NCBI RefSeq assembly: GCF_963678635.1
Contig: NC_087067.1
Location: 60,620,594-60,684,593 of the forward strand
Reading direction: 5' to 3'
DNA from: Symsagittifera roscoffensis
Taxonomy: Eukaryota > Xenacoelomorpha > Acoela > Convolutidae
Length of the DNA: 64,000 bases
Part shown: piece after piece, positions 9,963 through 21,429 of the stretch
Layout: each line of letters opens with the position of its first letter
How positions within the stretch are numbered: position 1 is the first letter of the stretch
Program-made: the position numbers and the translations under genes
Notes under the pieces: model-generated
Database searches by the model: none
What the model saw: only the letters and a program-made list of their open reading frames with translations
Told to the model about the DNA's origin: nothing

Positions 9963-11150
9963 ACACTGTGTAGAACTTGGAGTTATAACCAGTTTTTGGT
10001 TTACAGTAAATTATGGTGTACAACAAGTCATACCCGCACTCATTAAAAAGAGAAAATAACCGATTATATTACAATTATAATTGTAGTTTTATCAAATGAT
10101 AATTTATTATAAGCGACAAACTTAATCGCTTAGAATTTTTCCAAAAATCTCTTATAATCTTTCATAATCTCTTATATAGTAGATTATAAAACTTTTTTGT
10201 CAACAACCTTTCAAAGTGAGATATCTTGTCACTCTTTGGTTCATCTGATTACAAAGTTCTACCTCGAAACAAAAGTTTCATAGAGATCCCTTCATATTAG
10301 ATGAAAAAAGCCCGCGGTAGGTGAAATACTACTCTTCTATTTAAATCAAGAAACTGAAGCAGTGTGCTGATATTTTAGTGGTAAAAAAAATGAAAAATGT
10401 ACATCATGAAACAACATTAAAAAAAGAAGAAAAAAAAAACGTTTTAAATTAGAAATGATTTGAAAAATGTTAATTTTCCCATTTTTCAGTTAAATCAACG
10501 TATACGAAAAGCAAAAAATATAATCAATTCATGTGCAAGGTCGACGACAATAGGGGCAAACAAAAGTGATTATAAACAACTATAATCGATAATAAAAAAT
10601 ATCCAACAAACGATTACTTTGCGGATAATAATTTTTTGTTTACTTTGAGGAAAAACGTTTGCTTTATTCAAAAACTAGTATGCGAAAAAGTTCAAAGTCT
10701 GGCTTTTTATATTTTACCGAGAACAATCTCATGATAACTGATTATATATAAGAAAACGTAATAATAATTTGTTTCAAAATGTTTTACAACTAAGGAAATG
10801 AAAAATTAAATTTCAAGTGATATCGCGAGGTTAAAATGCCCAAAATATTTTTGAAATCATTAACTATGGGTCGAAACGAGCGTTTTTTAATTCGGCGCTC
10901 GACCTGCTGAAATCTTGCCGCAAAAATGCCGTAAAAGGCTTGAGTTTTTTTATACTGAAGTCCTTGTGCGTCGCAACAACGTTATAATAAAATAACTTTA
11001 AGCGAGTGGCTACAGGAGATTTTTTGATCGTTTAAAGCGTCAAATGTTGGACATGATCATTTGCTTCATGAGAACATATTTCGATAGATGTCGTGTTGTG
11101 TTTTGGGAAACCAATAGCTTTTTCTTATAAATTTAATAAAATGTAATTTT
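9963..11150. other. AT-rich stretch, no gene recognised
   Basis: Only short frames are present. It contains small palindromic AT stretches (for example ACAATTATAATTGT near 10071) and several GATTATA-type words. I see no coding or mobile-element signature. Confidence 0.4.
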
Positions 11151-11410
11151 TGGGATCTACTTAAAAATTACCCCCTTTTAAGACAAGTAGGGGGGGGGGG
11201 GGAATTGATAAGTAGATTAATTTAAGGCATTTTCGACCAATTAGATTGCACCAAAATTAGAAGTCTCAATACAAAGCTCTAGCGCTAATTTTCTGCTTTT
11301 ATTAATGTTAGTGGCAATTCTTAAGTAGGTATCAAAGGTAGGGCAATTGTTAAGTAGATCCAATTTTTGTTTCACAAAAATTCTACAGGAAAAAAAGTTA
11401 TCAAGTAGTC
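11150..11410. repeat. Interspersed TTAAGTAG words with a 13-base G run
   Basis: The word AAGTAG, usually preceded by TT and a short AT stretch, occurs near 11185, 11211, 11326, 11353 and 11404, with an inverted form (CTACTTAA) near 11158. A run of 13 G lies at 11190-11202. Spacing is irregular, so this is at best a very decayed repeat. Confidence 0.35.
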
Positions 11411-11995
11411 ATCCTGCTTTAGAACGTTTTACACTCCGTAAAATGAACTTAGAAGAGTACTGTTTCGGCATTTTAAACAATTAAAACTCAAAGTTAGTTA
11501 AAATGTTCTCATGGGGGGTTCTTTGAGAGCGTTGGTGCAAGTTTAATAAATTATAAACCCACATCAAAATCCTAATTCAATCACAAATGCCATTAAAATA
11601 AACAAAACTGTTTCAAATAACTTCACGGCTCATATAAAATAAATAGGCTATATTAAATAAAATTTACAAATCCTTCAAACTTAGCTCCATAAAAAATATA
11701 AAAAGCAACGAATTACATAAAATTCGACCAACTTACAAAACTTAACTTTAGAGGCAACAAAATGTGCTTCCGAAATCAGACTGTTCTATACTTGCTCTGC
11801 AAAAGTGTGTTTTTTGAATCGCCTTCCAGCTGTCCAGGCTAACTTACGCGAGAGCTACACCATTCAAAATACCGGGCTTGTGAAACCTGATCTAAACTAC
11901 ATTTTATGATTGGATAAATTAGATATTTTACCACTGTAAAGTATTTAATATTAACCAATCATGATCCATCTAACTAACAACCCACTTATTTGTAA

Positions 11996-12023
11996 GTGCT
12001 GAAATTACTTGTAATTTCAGCAC
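11996..12023. repeat. Perfect 12-bp inverted repeat (hairpin)
   Basis: The arm GTGCTGAAATTA is followed by a CTTG loop and TAATTTCAGCAC. There is no T-run after it and no adjacent gene end, so I do not call it a terminator. Confidence 0.8.
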
Positions 12024-12266
12024 CAGAGAGATTTGAATTTAACTTAGAAATTAGTTGCCTCTCCAAGAGAACTTCAGCAGCCGCAATAAACCAGTATACC
12101 CTAGATCTATTGAGCCTAGCAGAGACTAGTTAAACAACCTGAGACTAGATAGTATAAGAGTAAGATTAGGATCGGTATTAGACTAAGAAGTTTCACGAAT
12201 CTATCCGGCCGAAAATAAGATAGCGTGACGAGCAGACGGTGTACCCTATCCGAAATTACTCTATGA

Positions 12267-12611
12267 GTTAACCACTTCGGTCCTAACTCATCAGGTGCGA
12301 CCATAAGTCTCGAACAAGACCTTAATAGCTTAGAATTAACCAAAAATAGATTAGAATTTAGACAAAACATTTTCAAAATGTTATACGACGATAATTTAAT
12401 CGAAATGTCTCTACGACTCAATAGATCAGAGCCAATATTCCGAACAATAATAGAACTACCCGGAATTGGAAGAAGACCTCGAACCAGAGACGACATACGA
12501 CAAAGTAGAAACTTACCAAATAGTTATATGATAGTACGGCAAAAGCCAACACAAACTTTTGTATTTAGAATTTTATTAGCAATGAATTTAGATTTTCATT
12601 TACAAACATAA
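12267..12611 (+). CDS. Unknown ORF with coiled-coil-like stretch (no start codon)
   Basis: The plus-strand frame is open from just after a TGA at 12264 for 114 codons. Its product has a charged helical stretch (SLEQDLNSLELTKNRLEFRQ) followed by a Pro/Arg-rich part (ELPGIGRRPRTRDD). The helical part and its place 440 bp before a plus-strand LTR-like repeat suggest the 3' end of a retroelement ORF, perhaps a counterpart of the proline-rich ORF at 17.0-17.8 kb, but similarity is weak. An opposite-strand ORF (12116-12496) overlaps it and I consider that a shadow. Confidence 0.3.
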   Translation, partial: VNHFGPNSSGATISLEQDLNSLELTKNRLEFRQNIFKMLYDDNLIEMSLRLNRSEPIFRTIIELPGIGRRPRTRDDIRQSRNLPNSYMIVRQKPTQTFVFRILLAMNLDFHLQT

Positions 12612-13053
12612 AATCTTGAAGTCAATCTTCATGATCATTTCAGGCGCTAAACAAAATTATTAATACACAATAACGATTGATAAAAAGATCTCAGATCGTT
12701 TTCCTAAATTCTGCAGTATTATATAAAACATGTTTGGAAAATATTTATTGAAAATCAAAACAAAAATTAGTAGCATGACAAAAAATTGTTAGTAATCATA
12801 AAATCATTTGTAGTCCCAGCTTCATCACCTAAACATAACAGCAATCATAAGCTCACTAAACATCAAAAACTAAAATTTTTAAACAATTTAAACCATTTTA
12901 AACTTAAATTCACTTAATTTTAAAATCAGATCATCAAGGCTTATCTTTGGATCTACATTAATTTTTCTATTTCATTAAATTTAAAACTTGATCATCAAGG
13001 CCTATCCTTGGATCAAAAAGAACAATTTTGTTCTCCACCACCCACTTAGCTAG
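12612..13053. other. Leader to the LTR-like repeat, with a short direct repeat
   Basis: A ~35-base segment at 12921 (CAGATCATCAAGGCTTATCT) recurs diverged at about 12988 (TTGATCATCAAGGCCTATCC). The last ~60 bases (CTTGGATCAAAAAGAACAAT onward) match the sequence preceding the LTR-like repeats at 23.2 and 26.6 kb. Confidence 0.5.
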
Positions 13054-13400
13054 TGTCTAACGACCTCAAACGTCGATTCACTATCCAACCCTTTCAAAAA
13101 ACCCAAGACTAATAGAAATTTTTGAACGAAACTAATCATTCAAATTAGGATAAACAGTGAAGAACTTCGGTTATTCATCCTTCACTTGAACCCTACTCTT
13201 ACCAGACCCAGGATAAATCTTAGAATTGGTAAGTTAAAAATAGTATCTAACGAACTACTCGCGTTCTAATTATACCTGAACCTTGTGGAACCTTGATTCT
13301 CCAACCCTTGAACACAATCACTACCCCTAAGTAAGATTAAGTAAGTTAACACCTTAGCTTATACTAGCCTATCACCATAATTAGAGAAAAGATCAAATCA
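13054..13400 (+). repeat. LTR-like dispersed repeat, copy 3 (upstream of gag)
   Basis: It begins TGTCTAACGACCTCAAACG and is colinear with the other copies but clearly more diverged than they are from each other. Sequence from about 13400 to 13664 is not shared with the other copies and may be retroelement leader; I could not identify a convincing primer-binding site. Confidence 0.6.
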
Positions 13401-13664
13401 CAATTTTGTCCAAACACCCACACATAAATATCACGAATTAACTATTCTCTCCCGCAGCAATACCCCAGAGATAACTTCTATCTTAGAAAAGCTTAAACGG
13501 CCCCATAGCACTCTTGATCTATCTAATTAAAATTTGTAATCATTGAACCCAGCAAATTTCATGGTAATTTAAATACACTTGTTTTGGTCCCTACAATTGA
13601 ACAGTACACAACGCTTTCAAACTTTCATAAACTGTTAACAAAAAATTAAGTGCAATAAACAAAA

Positions 13665-14330
13665 TTGGCAAACGTAGTAGCCTACCCAGATTTAGCTCTC
13701 GAAAAGTTTACCGGCTTAGAACCGAATGAAGATGCAAGACATTTTCTTGGTATAGTAGAGAAAAAAATAGCATTTTCCCTAGGCGCTAGACCAGCAGACG
13801 CAAGTGACGAACAGGACGCATATGATAACAGACGAGGAGCCTTATTTGGTTTAATATTAAGAGGTCCAGCCGCTCAAGGGTATCAGGGTTTATCAGCACA
13901 TTTACCTTGGAACGAGATAAGAGATCAATTCATAGATTGATTCACTGATGATAAGGATAAGTATAGAAGGCGAATAGAAGCAGAAAACATAACAAATTAA
14001 CCTGATGATTTTTTTAAAAGTTACATACGTAGATTAAGCACCGCAATGTAGACGGTGGTTGGCGTAATCCAATCTTTAATGATGGACAGCAAAAAAATGG
14101 AATTCTTTGTGCGAGGCTTAAGCCCGCCCGGCTTGAAACAAAAGACACATCAATTCTTAATTGAGAATCCACCAGCAACTTGGCAACAATTAAAAGATCA
14201 CATAGCTACAAAATACATAGGTTTTGCAATAATTAGTGAGTTTATCAGAACAGCATCCAGTACATAAACAATAAATTGGAAATCGAGGGAATTAAGGATC
14301 AACCTAAAGTGTTAACAGGACTAATGAAGG
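13665..14330 (+). pseudogene. gag: Retrotransposon gag-like pseudogene
   Basis: The product resembles Ty3/gypsy-type capsid proteins: an N-terminal FTGLEPNEDARHFLGIVEKK stretch, then a GLILRGPAAQGYQGL helix followed by LPWNEIRDQFID. That is the arrangement of the retrotransposon gag domain (alpha-helical capsid). A stop follows codon 91 (13938-13940), a second frame reaches 14040, and from 14055 to 14267 another frame gives FFVRGLSPPGLKQKTHQFLI and ATWQQLKDHIATKY, the C-terminal capsid part. The first frame has no ATG (it opens with TTG). At least two in-frame stops and a frameshift near the A-run at 14090 break it. Weak coding similarity continues to about 14330. No zinc knuckle was found. 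It follows an LTR-like repeat, as expected for gag. Confidence 0.75.
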
Positions 14331-16346
14331 ATCATAAAATAAACACAGGACGCATAAAAATATAAAAACACTTGATAAAAAAATAATTTTAGCACCAAAA
14401 TCATCCCGCGTAATTTCAATTTCTCCAGCAGGCATAGTTTTTAAACTAGGAAAATTGTTTAGAATTGATAAGTCCTTAGAACAAAAAAAGCATTAATGCA
14501 AAAAGCACTTATTGTAGGAATGATTTGAAGTCAATGGCTATCGTACTGAGAAATTCCAGAGAATGAAAAGTATATATAAACAAAGGTGTAATACGCCAAA
14601 GGTTTAAAAACATAGAAACAAAGTGATCCCATTTCTTCCTGCTTTAAAATTTTTTATAAATATGAAGCTTTCGTTTAAGCTTTTATAACGCTTTAACTTT
14701 GTGAAGTTAACCTAACGTTGTGTATACTGAGCACTAAATTTAATTTACCCTTACTAAAAATTAAGATAACGAGTTATATCCTACAAGTATACTACAATAA
14801 ATAGCGGTTCTGTATGACACCCAAAAGGATATGCCAAAATGCATGAACACGGATTTAATTCTTAACCGACATCGGAAACAGTCAAGTAAGCTAAAATTTT
14901 TGGACCGGCCTCAAAATCAAATAAAGATAGAGGGATCGGAAGCCAATGGCTCAGGCAAAAAAGTATTACGAGTTCAACTTATTTGCAAAAAAATGCAAAA
15001 GACCAAGAGTTCAAAATAATACAGTTTTACGAGTCTATAATAATTTCAGTTCTAGGCGGTTTTATCACTAAAAGTTCAATATTACACTGAAGGGAATGTA
15101 AAATTACACTACGTACAATAACGAAAATTAATAGAGTGAAACTTTTGATGAAAGAACTAGCCAATGTTAAATTGTGTCAAACATGATTCTGCGAAGTTAA
15201 TTAGTATCATCGGATTCCTCTTAGGGCCCAAGTAGGGACCAATGACATTAATTATTATCTTTGTAGTTTTCAAGTTACAAAATGCAAACAAGAAGAAATT
15301 CATCAAATAGGGAAATATCACAACCTTTCTTCTGAACTCATTGAGTAAAAATTTCAACAATACTCTTTATCATAAAATGGGCGAACGACGTTTTTCGACC
15401 CGACCCACCGCAGATTTTTGCCAGCATTTGTTGGTGGCTTCATGTAGCCTTTTAAAAAATCATGGTACCGTATTCTTTCAACAATGCAAATGATTGTTGG
15501 TGGCTTTATGCAGCCTTTGAGACTCTTACGATTCGCTCCTCACAATTTGGCCAAAAAAATTAATTCAAAAGTTTAAAATCTACAACACTCAGGCATTTAA
15601 ACCCTTAAATAAAACAAATTTCCGAAGCAACACTTTGACAATTGAACGGCATCATTATTATGGTTGTTTACAAAAAATTTTACGTCCCGAAAATCAGATG
15701 AACATTTCTTTACTGAAACTATGAACATGGATTGGTGCAGTAGATTAAAATGAAAGAAAAACTAATCCACTGATCTTTTTGAATCATTTAGAGTTTGCAA
15801 TTTGTCTTTTTAATTTTCCTCTCCGATATTTCATTTTGATTTGATTCTAATTAAAATCGTTTCTATTTCTTATCAAAAAATGACACAAAAACTGCTGGTT
15901 ATGACAACCAGGTGGCTAACACTTAAGATTGGGGGTTAATTAATGCCCAAAATTCCATTTTTGCTTTAACTACATAAGTTTAATATCTGAGCTTAACTCA
16001 GCGTCGTAAAATGCTTTATTCCTGTGGTTAATAAACACCATGATCGTCTTTTTTCATTTGTTTTCCGTGGTGGGTTTGTGTGAAACCACAAGATCATATT
16101 TTCCTCCCTTCATATATACAATTTTACACTTTTTTAAATGTCCATCATTATTCAAATTTGGTAATAAGACTTAGTATCCAAATGTAATACGGGATTTTAA
16201 ATACTTACTTATTTTATATTAATGTTTAGCAAAATGGAATATGACCCAATTTTCAATTGGAACTGCCAAAATACTGACTAAGCACCAGAGGAGTTTAAAA
16301 GAAAAAACCTCTCAGAAAGAAGCAACGAAAACCTGTAGTAGTACAA
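14331..16346. other. No gene recognised; weak local repeats
   Basis: The sequence is AT-rich. ORFs at 14831-15019 (plus) and 15157-15360 (minus) show no domain. A ~27-base word containing TTGTTGGTGGCTTCATG near 15429 recurs at about 15494 (TTGTTGGTGGCTTTATG), which is a local direct repeat. This is the zone between the two converging retroelement fragments. Confidence 0.4.
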
Positions 16347-16622
16347 TTGTTGTCAATTGACGACGTGTTAAATAAGAACCCTACGAATTTCCCCAGTCTA
16401 AATCAAAGATTGGAACTGCAAAAGAATAGAGAATTAAAACTTGATACTGAAAACCCTAGATTTATAACAAGATTGAAATATTCAATAAAACAAAACTACA
16501 GCAGATGCAAACTGCCATCCTTTATTGAAGTTGTCAACTCGACGACAATTGAAAAGGCGATGATGCCTGTCGAGTTTATAGCCCAACAAGAAGTGGTGAT
16601 AAAGGAGGAAAACAATTTCTAG
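16347..16622 (+). CDS. Hypothetical ORF, 91 codons
   Basis: The frame opens with TTG. The product is hydrophilic, with LSIDDVLNKNPTNFPSLNQR near the start and a PVEFIAQQEVVIKEENNF end. Codon use is less AT-extreme than the surroundings, so it could be an exon or element fragment. I recognise no family. No ATG or splice signal decides its limits. Confidence 0.25.
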   Translation: MLSIDDVLNKNPTNFPSLNQRLELQKNRELKLDTENPRFITRLKYSIKQNYSRCKLPSFIEVVNSTTIEKAMMPVEFIAQQEVVIKEENNF

Positions 16623-17001
16623 AAGCTGAAGAAGAGAGAAGAGCAAGGCTACATCCTGAAAGCACAGGGAAGCACTTGAAAATGTGCTTTTGGTGTATCT
16701 ATTGTATTTATAAATTACTTCTGTTGTTATAATTGGGAGAGGTAATGATTGAGCTGTTATAATTGGGAACTTGGGAGAAAAGGGTGTTGAACTATATTAT
16801 TGAGTCTGACTGTAATTTCGAACTTAAATTGAAGACTATTTTGTTGAAGTATCTGAATACTATGTTCTCGAATATCTTCATGGATATCCTGTCTATATTG
16901 TAGTCTATTGAGGGCCCAAATGGAGTGCCCAAATGGAGTCGGTTACTTTCTTGATGTTGTCCAAATAGTGGGGGAGGTGCTACGAAAGTGTTTCAATCAA
17001 A
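16623..17001. other. No gene recognised
   Basis: It contains a direct repeat of GTTATAATTGGGA at 16724 and about 16757 and a duplicated GCCCAAATGGAGT near 16915-16940. The minus strand has a short open stretch that might extend the retroelement's 3' coding region. No LTR-like repeat is found here, so the 3' end of the minus-strand element appears to be lost. Confidence 0.35.
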
Positions 17002-17770
17002 TCATAAAGGTATATTTGACGATGATTGTTCTCTGTAACTAGCCTCGAGGTTGTTTGGAAATTTTAAGGGAAAAAGTGTTGGTGATATCTGACTTATAGA
17101 TGGTGTTGATGGAAGTGAGAGTGTTTCTGGTAGGGATGATGATGCTGTATCAGAAGAAATATCTATTGGTTCATTTACTAGATTGGGTTCACCTCGGGTA
17201 TATGAGTGTGTTGTCCAAAATGGTAGTCGTTCGGTGGTGTCGGGGGGGGGGGGGTTGGTGGTATTTGAAGCATTTCTACGAATTTGTTCTGAAGTTGGGG
17301 TTGAACCTAGACAATCCGATGGGATAATTGAAATGCTTTGTTGTGAAGTAAGTGTAGGGATATCTGGCAATGTACTGCTAGAGAGTTCTGAGGTATTGGG
17401 TGTTAGTGATTGAGGTATATTAAAATGAACTCTGGGAGTTTGAAAATTTCTATTTCGTCTTGGATGTATAATTTGTCTATTTACTTCAAGTGTATTTTAA
17501 TTTTGACTAATATGTCTTACTCGATTTAAATCTTGTTGTAAGGTAGAATATAAATTATATGTTGATTCACTTAAAGGTGCTTGTCGATGGACTGGTTCTA
17601 ATGGTTCTGATAAGCGTGCGTGTCGTTCCTCAAAAGTGTATGGGTTATCTTGAAAAGAAATGCGTGTTGATGTTTGGAGATTTTGGGTGGTTGCAGGTGT
17701 TACCGGACTTTCTTGGGAAGATGGTGGTGGGGGCTGTTTTGGTGGTGGTTGATTAGCAATTTTGAAAATG
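17002..17770 (-). pseudogene. Proline-rich ORF downstream of the pol remnant
   Basis: On the minus strand the frame is open from about 17770 to 17002 with one internal stop near 17500. The product is low complexity and probably disordered: Pro/Gln-rich at the start, then Ser/Thr/Pro-rich with DIPTLTSQQSISIIPSD and PPPPDTTERLPF. A run of 13 C on this strand (17242-17254) encodes the proline run and is a likely slippage site. It follows a membrane-segment ORF and a pol remnant on the same strand, so it may be the tail of an accessory (env-position) retroelement protein. No family is recognised. Confidence 0.35.
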
Positions 17771-17788
17771 TTGTTGAGTAATTATTTT

Positions 17789-17971
17789 TTAGAATTTATG
17801 TTTGTTATAGTATTCTTCAATAAAAAGAATTAAAAAGATGGTTGCCAGGGCAAATGTGACTACTGCTTTTTTTATGCATTTGCACATTGTCTTGATTAGG
17901 GATGTCAAGAATGTGAGGAAAATTATGAATAAAAGAAAAATATCTTTTCGATCAAAAAAAGTTCGTATCAT
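17789..17971 (-). pseudogene. Short ORF with two hydrophobic segments (env-position, uncertain)
   Basis: The 60-codon product has two membrane-like stretches (FLLFIIFLTFLTSLI and TFALATIFLILFI) separated by a Cys/Lys-rich loop. It lies downstream of integrase on the same strand. Upstream sequence (17972-19117) is broken by stops in every frame. The position matches where env-like genes sit in some Ty3/gypsy elements, but nothing in the sequence proves that identity. Confidence 0.3.
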
Positions 17972-19117
17972 TTAAATAGATTTTAAGTAATCGTACCTGT
18001 GAATGCGGTCAAAGATTTGGGAAAGTTGGAGATACATTTCAAATAGGGATTAGAAAATTAGAAAAAAAATTGCAAAAAAGTATCAAAAAGATTATTAGGG
18101 CTTCAAAAAACTCGAAGAAAAAAAAGCAAAAGCTTAAAGAGTATAAAATTTTATGAAAAGATGTAAGATTATTCGCTTAAGAATATCAACTGTTAGAGAA
18201 AGAAGCATTTAAAAAATGATTCGTTTCGTCGAATTTTTTAAAACTTTTTGGGGCGAATTTCAAGTGTGGTCGGATTATTTCTTGATTTTTTGACAAGTGG
18301 GTTGAATGTTGTCAAAAATTGTTGGGGTTTTATTTATGGTGCTCGGGAGTTCTTCTTAGATTTGTTTTTAATTGTTGGATAATTGGGGATATTTTTGAAT
18401 TTATTGTACTTTAGGCCAAATGACCATGGTTCTTTTTAACTTTAGGCTAATTTGCCATTTTTGGTTGGAGGGTTTTTGAGGTTTGAATTGTGAAAATTTT
18501 GTTGATCTTCGCATTATTTGATAGGGGAGGGGTTGCAATATTGAAGTTGTATTTAATTTAGTTGTCACGTTTTAGCAAGGTGCTTATTTTTTGACCTGGA
18601 GGTTGTAAATTATAGTTACAGATATGCCTGGAGATTATTATCTGTCGGCTAATGAGTTTGTGTTCGAGATATTGAAGGTGACAAATTTGAGTGAATTTTA
18701 TTGGCTGAATTTGAACTAGAATTTATTGAGTTTTTTTCAGCATGTTATTACGAAAATGTGAAAGTTCAAAATGATTAAAAATGATATAAATTGTCAATCA
18801 AAATTAAAGTTGTTTTTGAAATTTAACTTTGTTCAAAAATTTAGGCTGTGGGATGAATGTTTTGTAATTTTTTTGTGGTTGTCTTCTAAGTCGTGATGAT
18901 TCTCTATTTTCGGGTTCGGATTTTTGTTTTTGATCTTGTGGTAAGCTTTTCTCTGTCATTTTCCTTTTTTTCTTTCTTTTTGAGATATTTTTGGTTCTAA
19001 TATGTTAGCTGCTTGAGGGGCTACGTTTTTTTGTTTAATTTTGTCATTTACGGTTTGATTTTGTTCTGTGTGTATTGTTTTGAACAGTTTTTAAACCTGT
19101 GGAGGAATATAATTGAG
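17972..19117. other. Degenerate region between integrase and the membrane-segment ORF
   Basis: The minus strand has scattered short coding-like stretches interrupted by stops. It presumably belongs to the same retroelement. No motif could be assigned. Confidence 0.35.
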
Positions 19118-20474
19118 TTAATTCGCGTAGTGCGTACTCTTTCGGATAATAAGGTAATAGATTGTTACGATGTTGAACAATTTCTTTTTGTACGCTACTT
19201 CAGTAGGTTTGTCAATTATTTGGTATGGTCCTTTTCGAAGTGTTTGTAATTTTTTGGAGATTCCTTTTTGTGTATTGAAATTAGATATTAAAACAAATAT
19301 TCCAATTTTTAAATCTGTGGCTGGCATGAAAGTGAATTAATCTGGTTGTTTATATTTTGCCTTTGTAACAATTTCTTTGTGACTTTTTGGTAGATTTCAT
19401 TGTGTTTTTTATCTCTATTTAAAATCAATTCGGAATGTGTACCGGAAGCTAATTTTAAAATTTGTGGATGACGAAAGTGATCTTCATCATGTGTATGTAA
19501 TGATAGATTATAACATATTGAATCTTTATTTGGTTGACAATGACCTTGTGTGTTTTTGTGAGCATTTGCTGTGAAGATAATTGGTTTTCTTGGCTTTTGA
19601 TAAAAAAAATTTTGTATGGTGACATTCCTAGAGTTGTTGTTATTTGTGAAATATAGGATGAGGGGAATAATTTTACAACTGCTGACCATTCAGTGTATCG
19701 TGTATCATTTCCGTTAATGATACATCTAAGGTATTCTTGTAATGAACGGTTCATACTTTCGACTAATCCGTTTGTCCAAGGTGCATGACATGTACTTGGT
19801 TTGCGTTTAATGTTATATAAGTGGCATAATAATAAAATTTCATTATTTATAAATTAGGTTCCGTTATCTATGACTAGTATTTCGGGTAGTCCGAAATTAG
19901 CTATCCAGTGTTCGTAAAGTGTTGTGTAAGCATAATAAGCATTACAGTGTGGTACCGGGTTGAGTGCTACATAGTGCATGAATGCATCAACAATGACCAT
20001 AATGTAGGAATTTCCTTCAGATGATGGTGAAATTGGTCCTTTTGTATCAAATGAAATTCTATGATTGAAATATAGACTTTGTCCTTTAAAATCTTGTTTC
20101 TGTGCTATTTGTTTTTGATAAGGGTTCGGTTTATTTAGTTGACATATTATACAATCGTTGCATAATACTTTAATCCAAATTGGTGCATTTGGGAAGTAAA
20201 AATTTTGTAAACAATTTGAGGATAATTTTTCTGATCCTGAGTATCCTTTTGTATTTTGTGTATGTGGTATGTTGAATGCTACCAACATCATATTTAAAGG
20301 GAGACAGGGGACTTTAGAATCAGTAAATTGATATTCTAAAAGACCTGTGTTTTCATTTATACTATTATGATTAAATTTTCTGAAGTATCCGAGGAGTGTT
20401 TTACTTACTAGAATTGTGGTATCAGCTTTTGCTGGTTTTGTGCTATGATTTGAGTTGTCTAATAACAGGGCCAA
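19118..20474 (-). pseudogene. pol: Ty3/gypsy-like integrase pseudogene
   Basis: The first frame (20474-19854) carries the zinc-binding region, with His71 and CNDC/C residues 105-111; the second His of the usual G-H-x-G is Tyr78 here. The rve core follows with Asp143 (SFDTKGPISP) and Asp203 (VIDNGT). A TAA directly after DNGT breaks the frame, but the same frame continues and contains NGLVES, whose Glu lies exactly 35 residues after Asp203, the D-35-E spacing of retroviral-type integrases. Further frames to 19118 give the C-terminal region, including LRKGPYQIIDKP, typical of the SH3-like end of Ty3/gypsy integrases. At least one frameshift lies near 19310-19455. It cannot be functional. Confidence 0.85.
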
Positions 20475-20693
20475 AGTTTTGGTATTTTTGTAATAATTCT
20501 AGTGTTATTGTTTCTGTTGGTTATAGAAAAATATTTTCTACTTCTAATTTTGATAAGGGGATTGTATCGAGTAGGTCATGAAGATCAAAAATTTGATTTT
20601 TTTTCTGTATTTTAAATCATTTGGTGGTGGTCCTGATAAATTTTGTGGTATTTCAACTGTAGTTTTTTGTGTAAGTAGTTCCGGTGGCGTGTT

Positions 20694-21420
20694 TCAACTT
20701 AATGTATCTGGTAATGTAAGATTTTTCCCTGCTGTCCAAACTACATGTAGGCTTGGGAGTTTCATTAGGATTAATTGAAATCTATGAACTCTATGGTTTG
20801 GATTTGATTTTTGTGTAACAAGCAGTATAATTGGTTTGTGATCTGTGAATATAACTGTTGGATGTTTTGATCCAAGTATCAGAAATTCATATTCTGTAAG
20901 TGTATATATTACAGTTGTACATTCTCTCATGAGGGTAAAGAGTCGTAGTTCAGCTTGCATGAATAAACGAGAATTTGATATAAGGTTCTTTTTATTTGTT
21001 CCACTATGTGATTGTAATAATGCTGCGCCGATGCCAAAATTTGAAGCACATTGCGAAGAATGGTTGATTCGGATCTGGGTTTGTGTTTGAAATTTGTTCT
21101 GTTAAAAGTTTTTTAATCTCTTCAAATCGTGTTTGATGTTCGGTAGTCCATTCAAATTTATTTTGTTGTCTAAGGATGTTATAGAAAGAACTTAAGTATA
21201 ATTGCATTTTGTGTACATATTTGCTTAAGAAAGTTAACATTCAGAGGAACTCTTGCATTTTCTTTTTTTTTGTAGGTGGTTGAATTTTTTGAATTGCGTC
21301 GATGTGTGATTTTAATGGAGTTATAGTGTTTCTTTCATTATTGTGTCCAAGAAACTTTACGCGTGTTAAGAAAAAATCTGATTTGTCCGGGGCTGCTCTC
21401 ATGTTTTGATTTTTGAGTAT
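20694..21420 (-). pseudogene. pol: Reverse transcriptase C-terminus and RNase H pseudogene
   Basis: Minus-strand frames from 21420 give the RT connection (VKFLGH), then FEWTTEHQTRFEEIKKLL at the RT/RNase H border, as in Ty3/gypsy elements. The frame 20960-20694 has ECTTVIYTLTEYEFLILG, the catalytic-type Asp in VIFTDHKP, then RVHRFQLILMK and a final LPDTLS. Stops and frameshifts separate the parts (near 21240 and around 21000). The RT fingers and palm with the YxDD box are absent: the sequence jumps directly into the LTR-like repeat at about 21430, implying a large internal deletion that removed gag, protease and most of RT. Confidence 0.85.
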
Positions 21421-21429
21421 TTGATGTTT

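Noticed and set aside
11996-12023. Rho-independent terminator
   Set aside because: No T-run follows, no gene precedes it, and the sequence is eukaryotic.
12116-12496. 126-codon minus-strand ORF
   Set aside because: It overlaps the plus-strand frame 12267-12611, which has a more plausible helical and charged composition; the minus product shows no motif.
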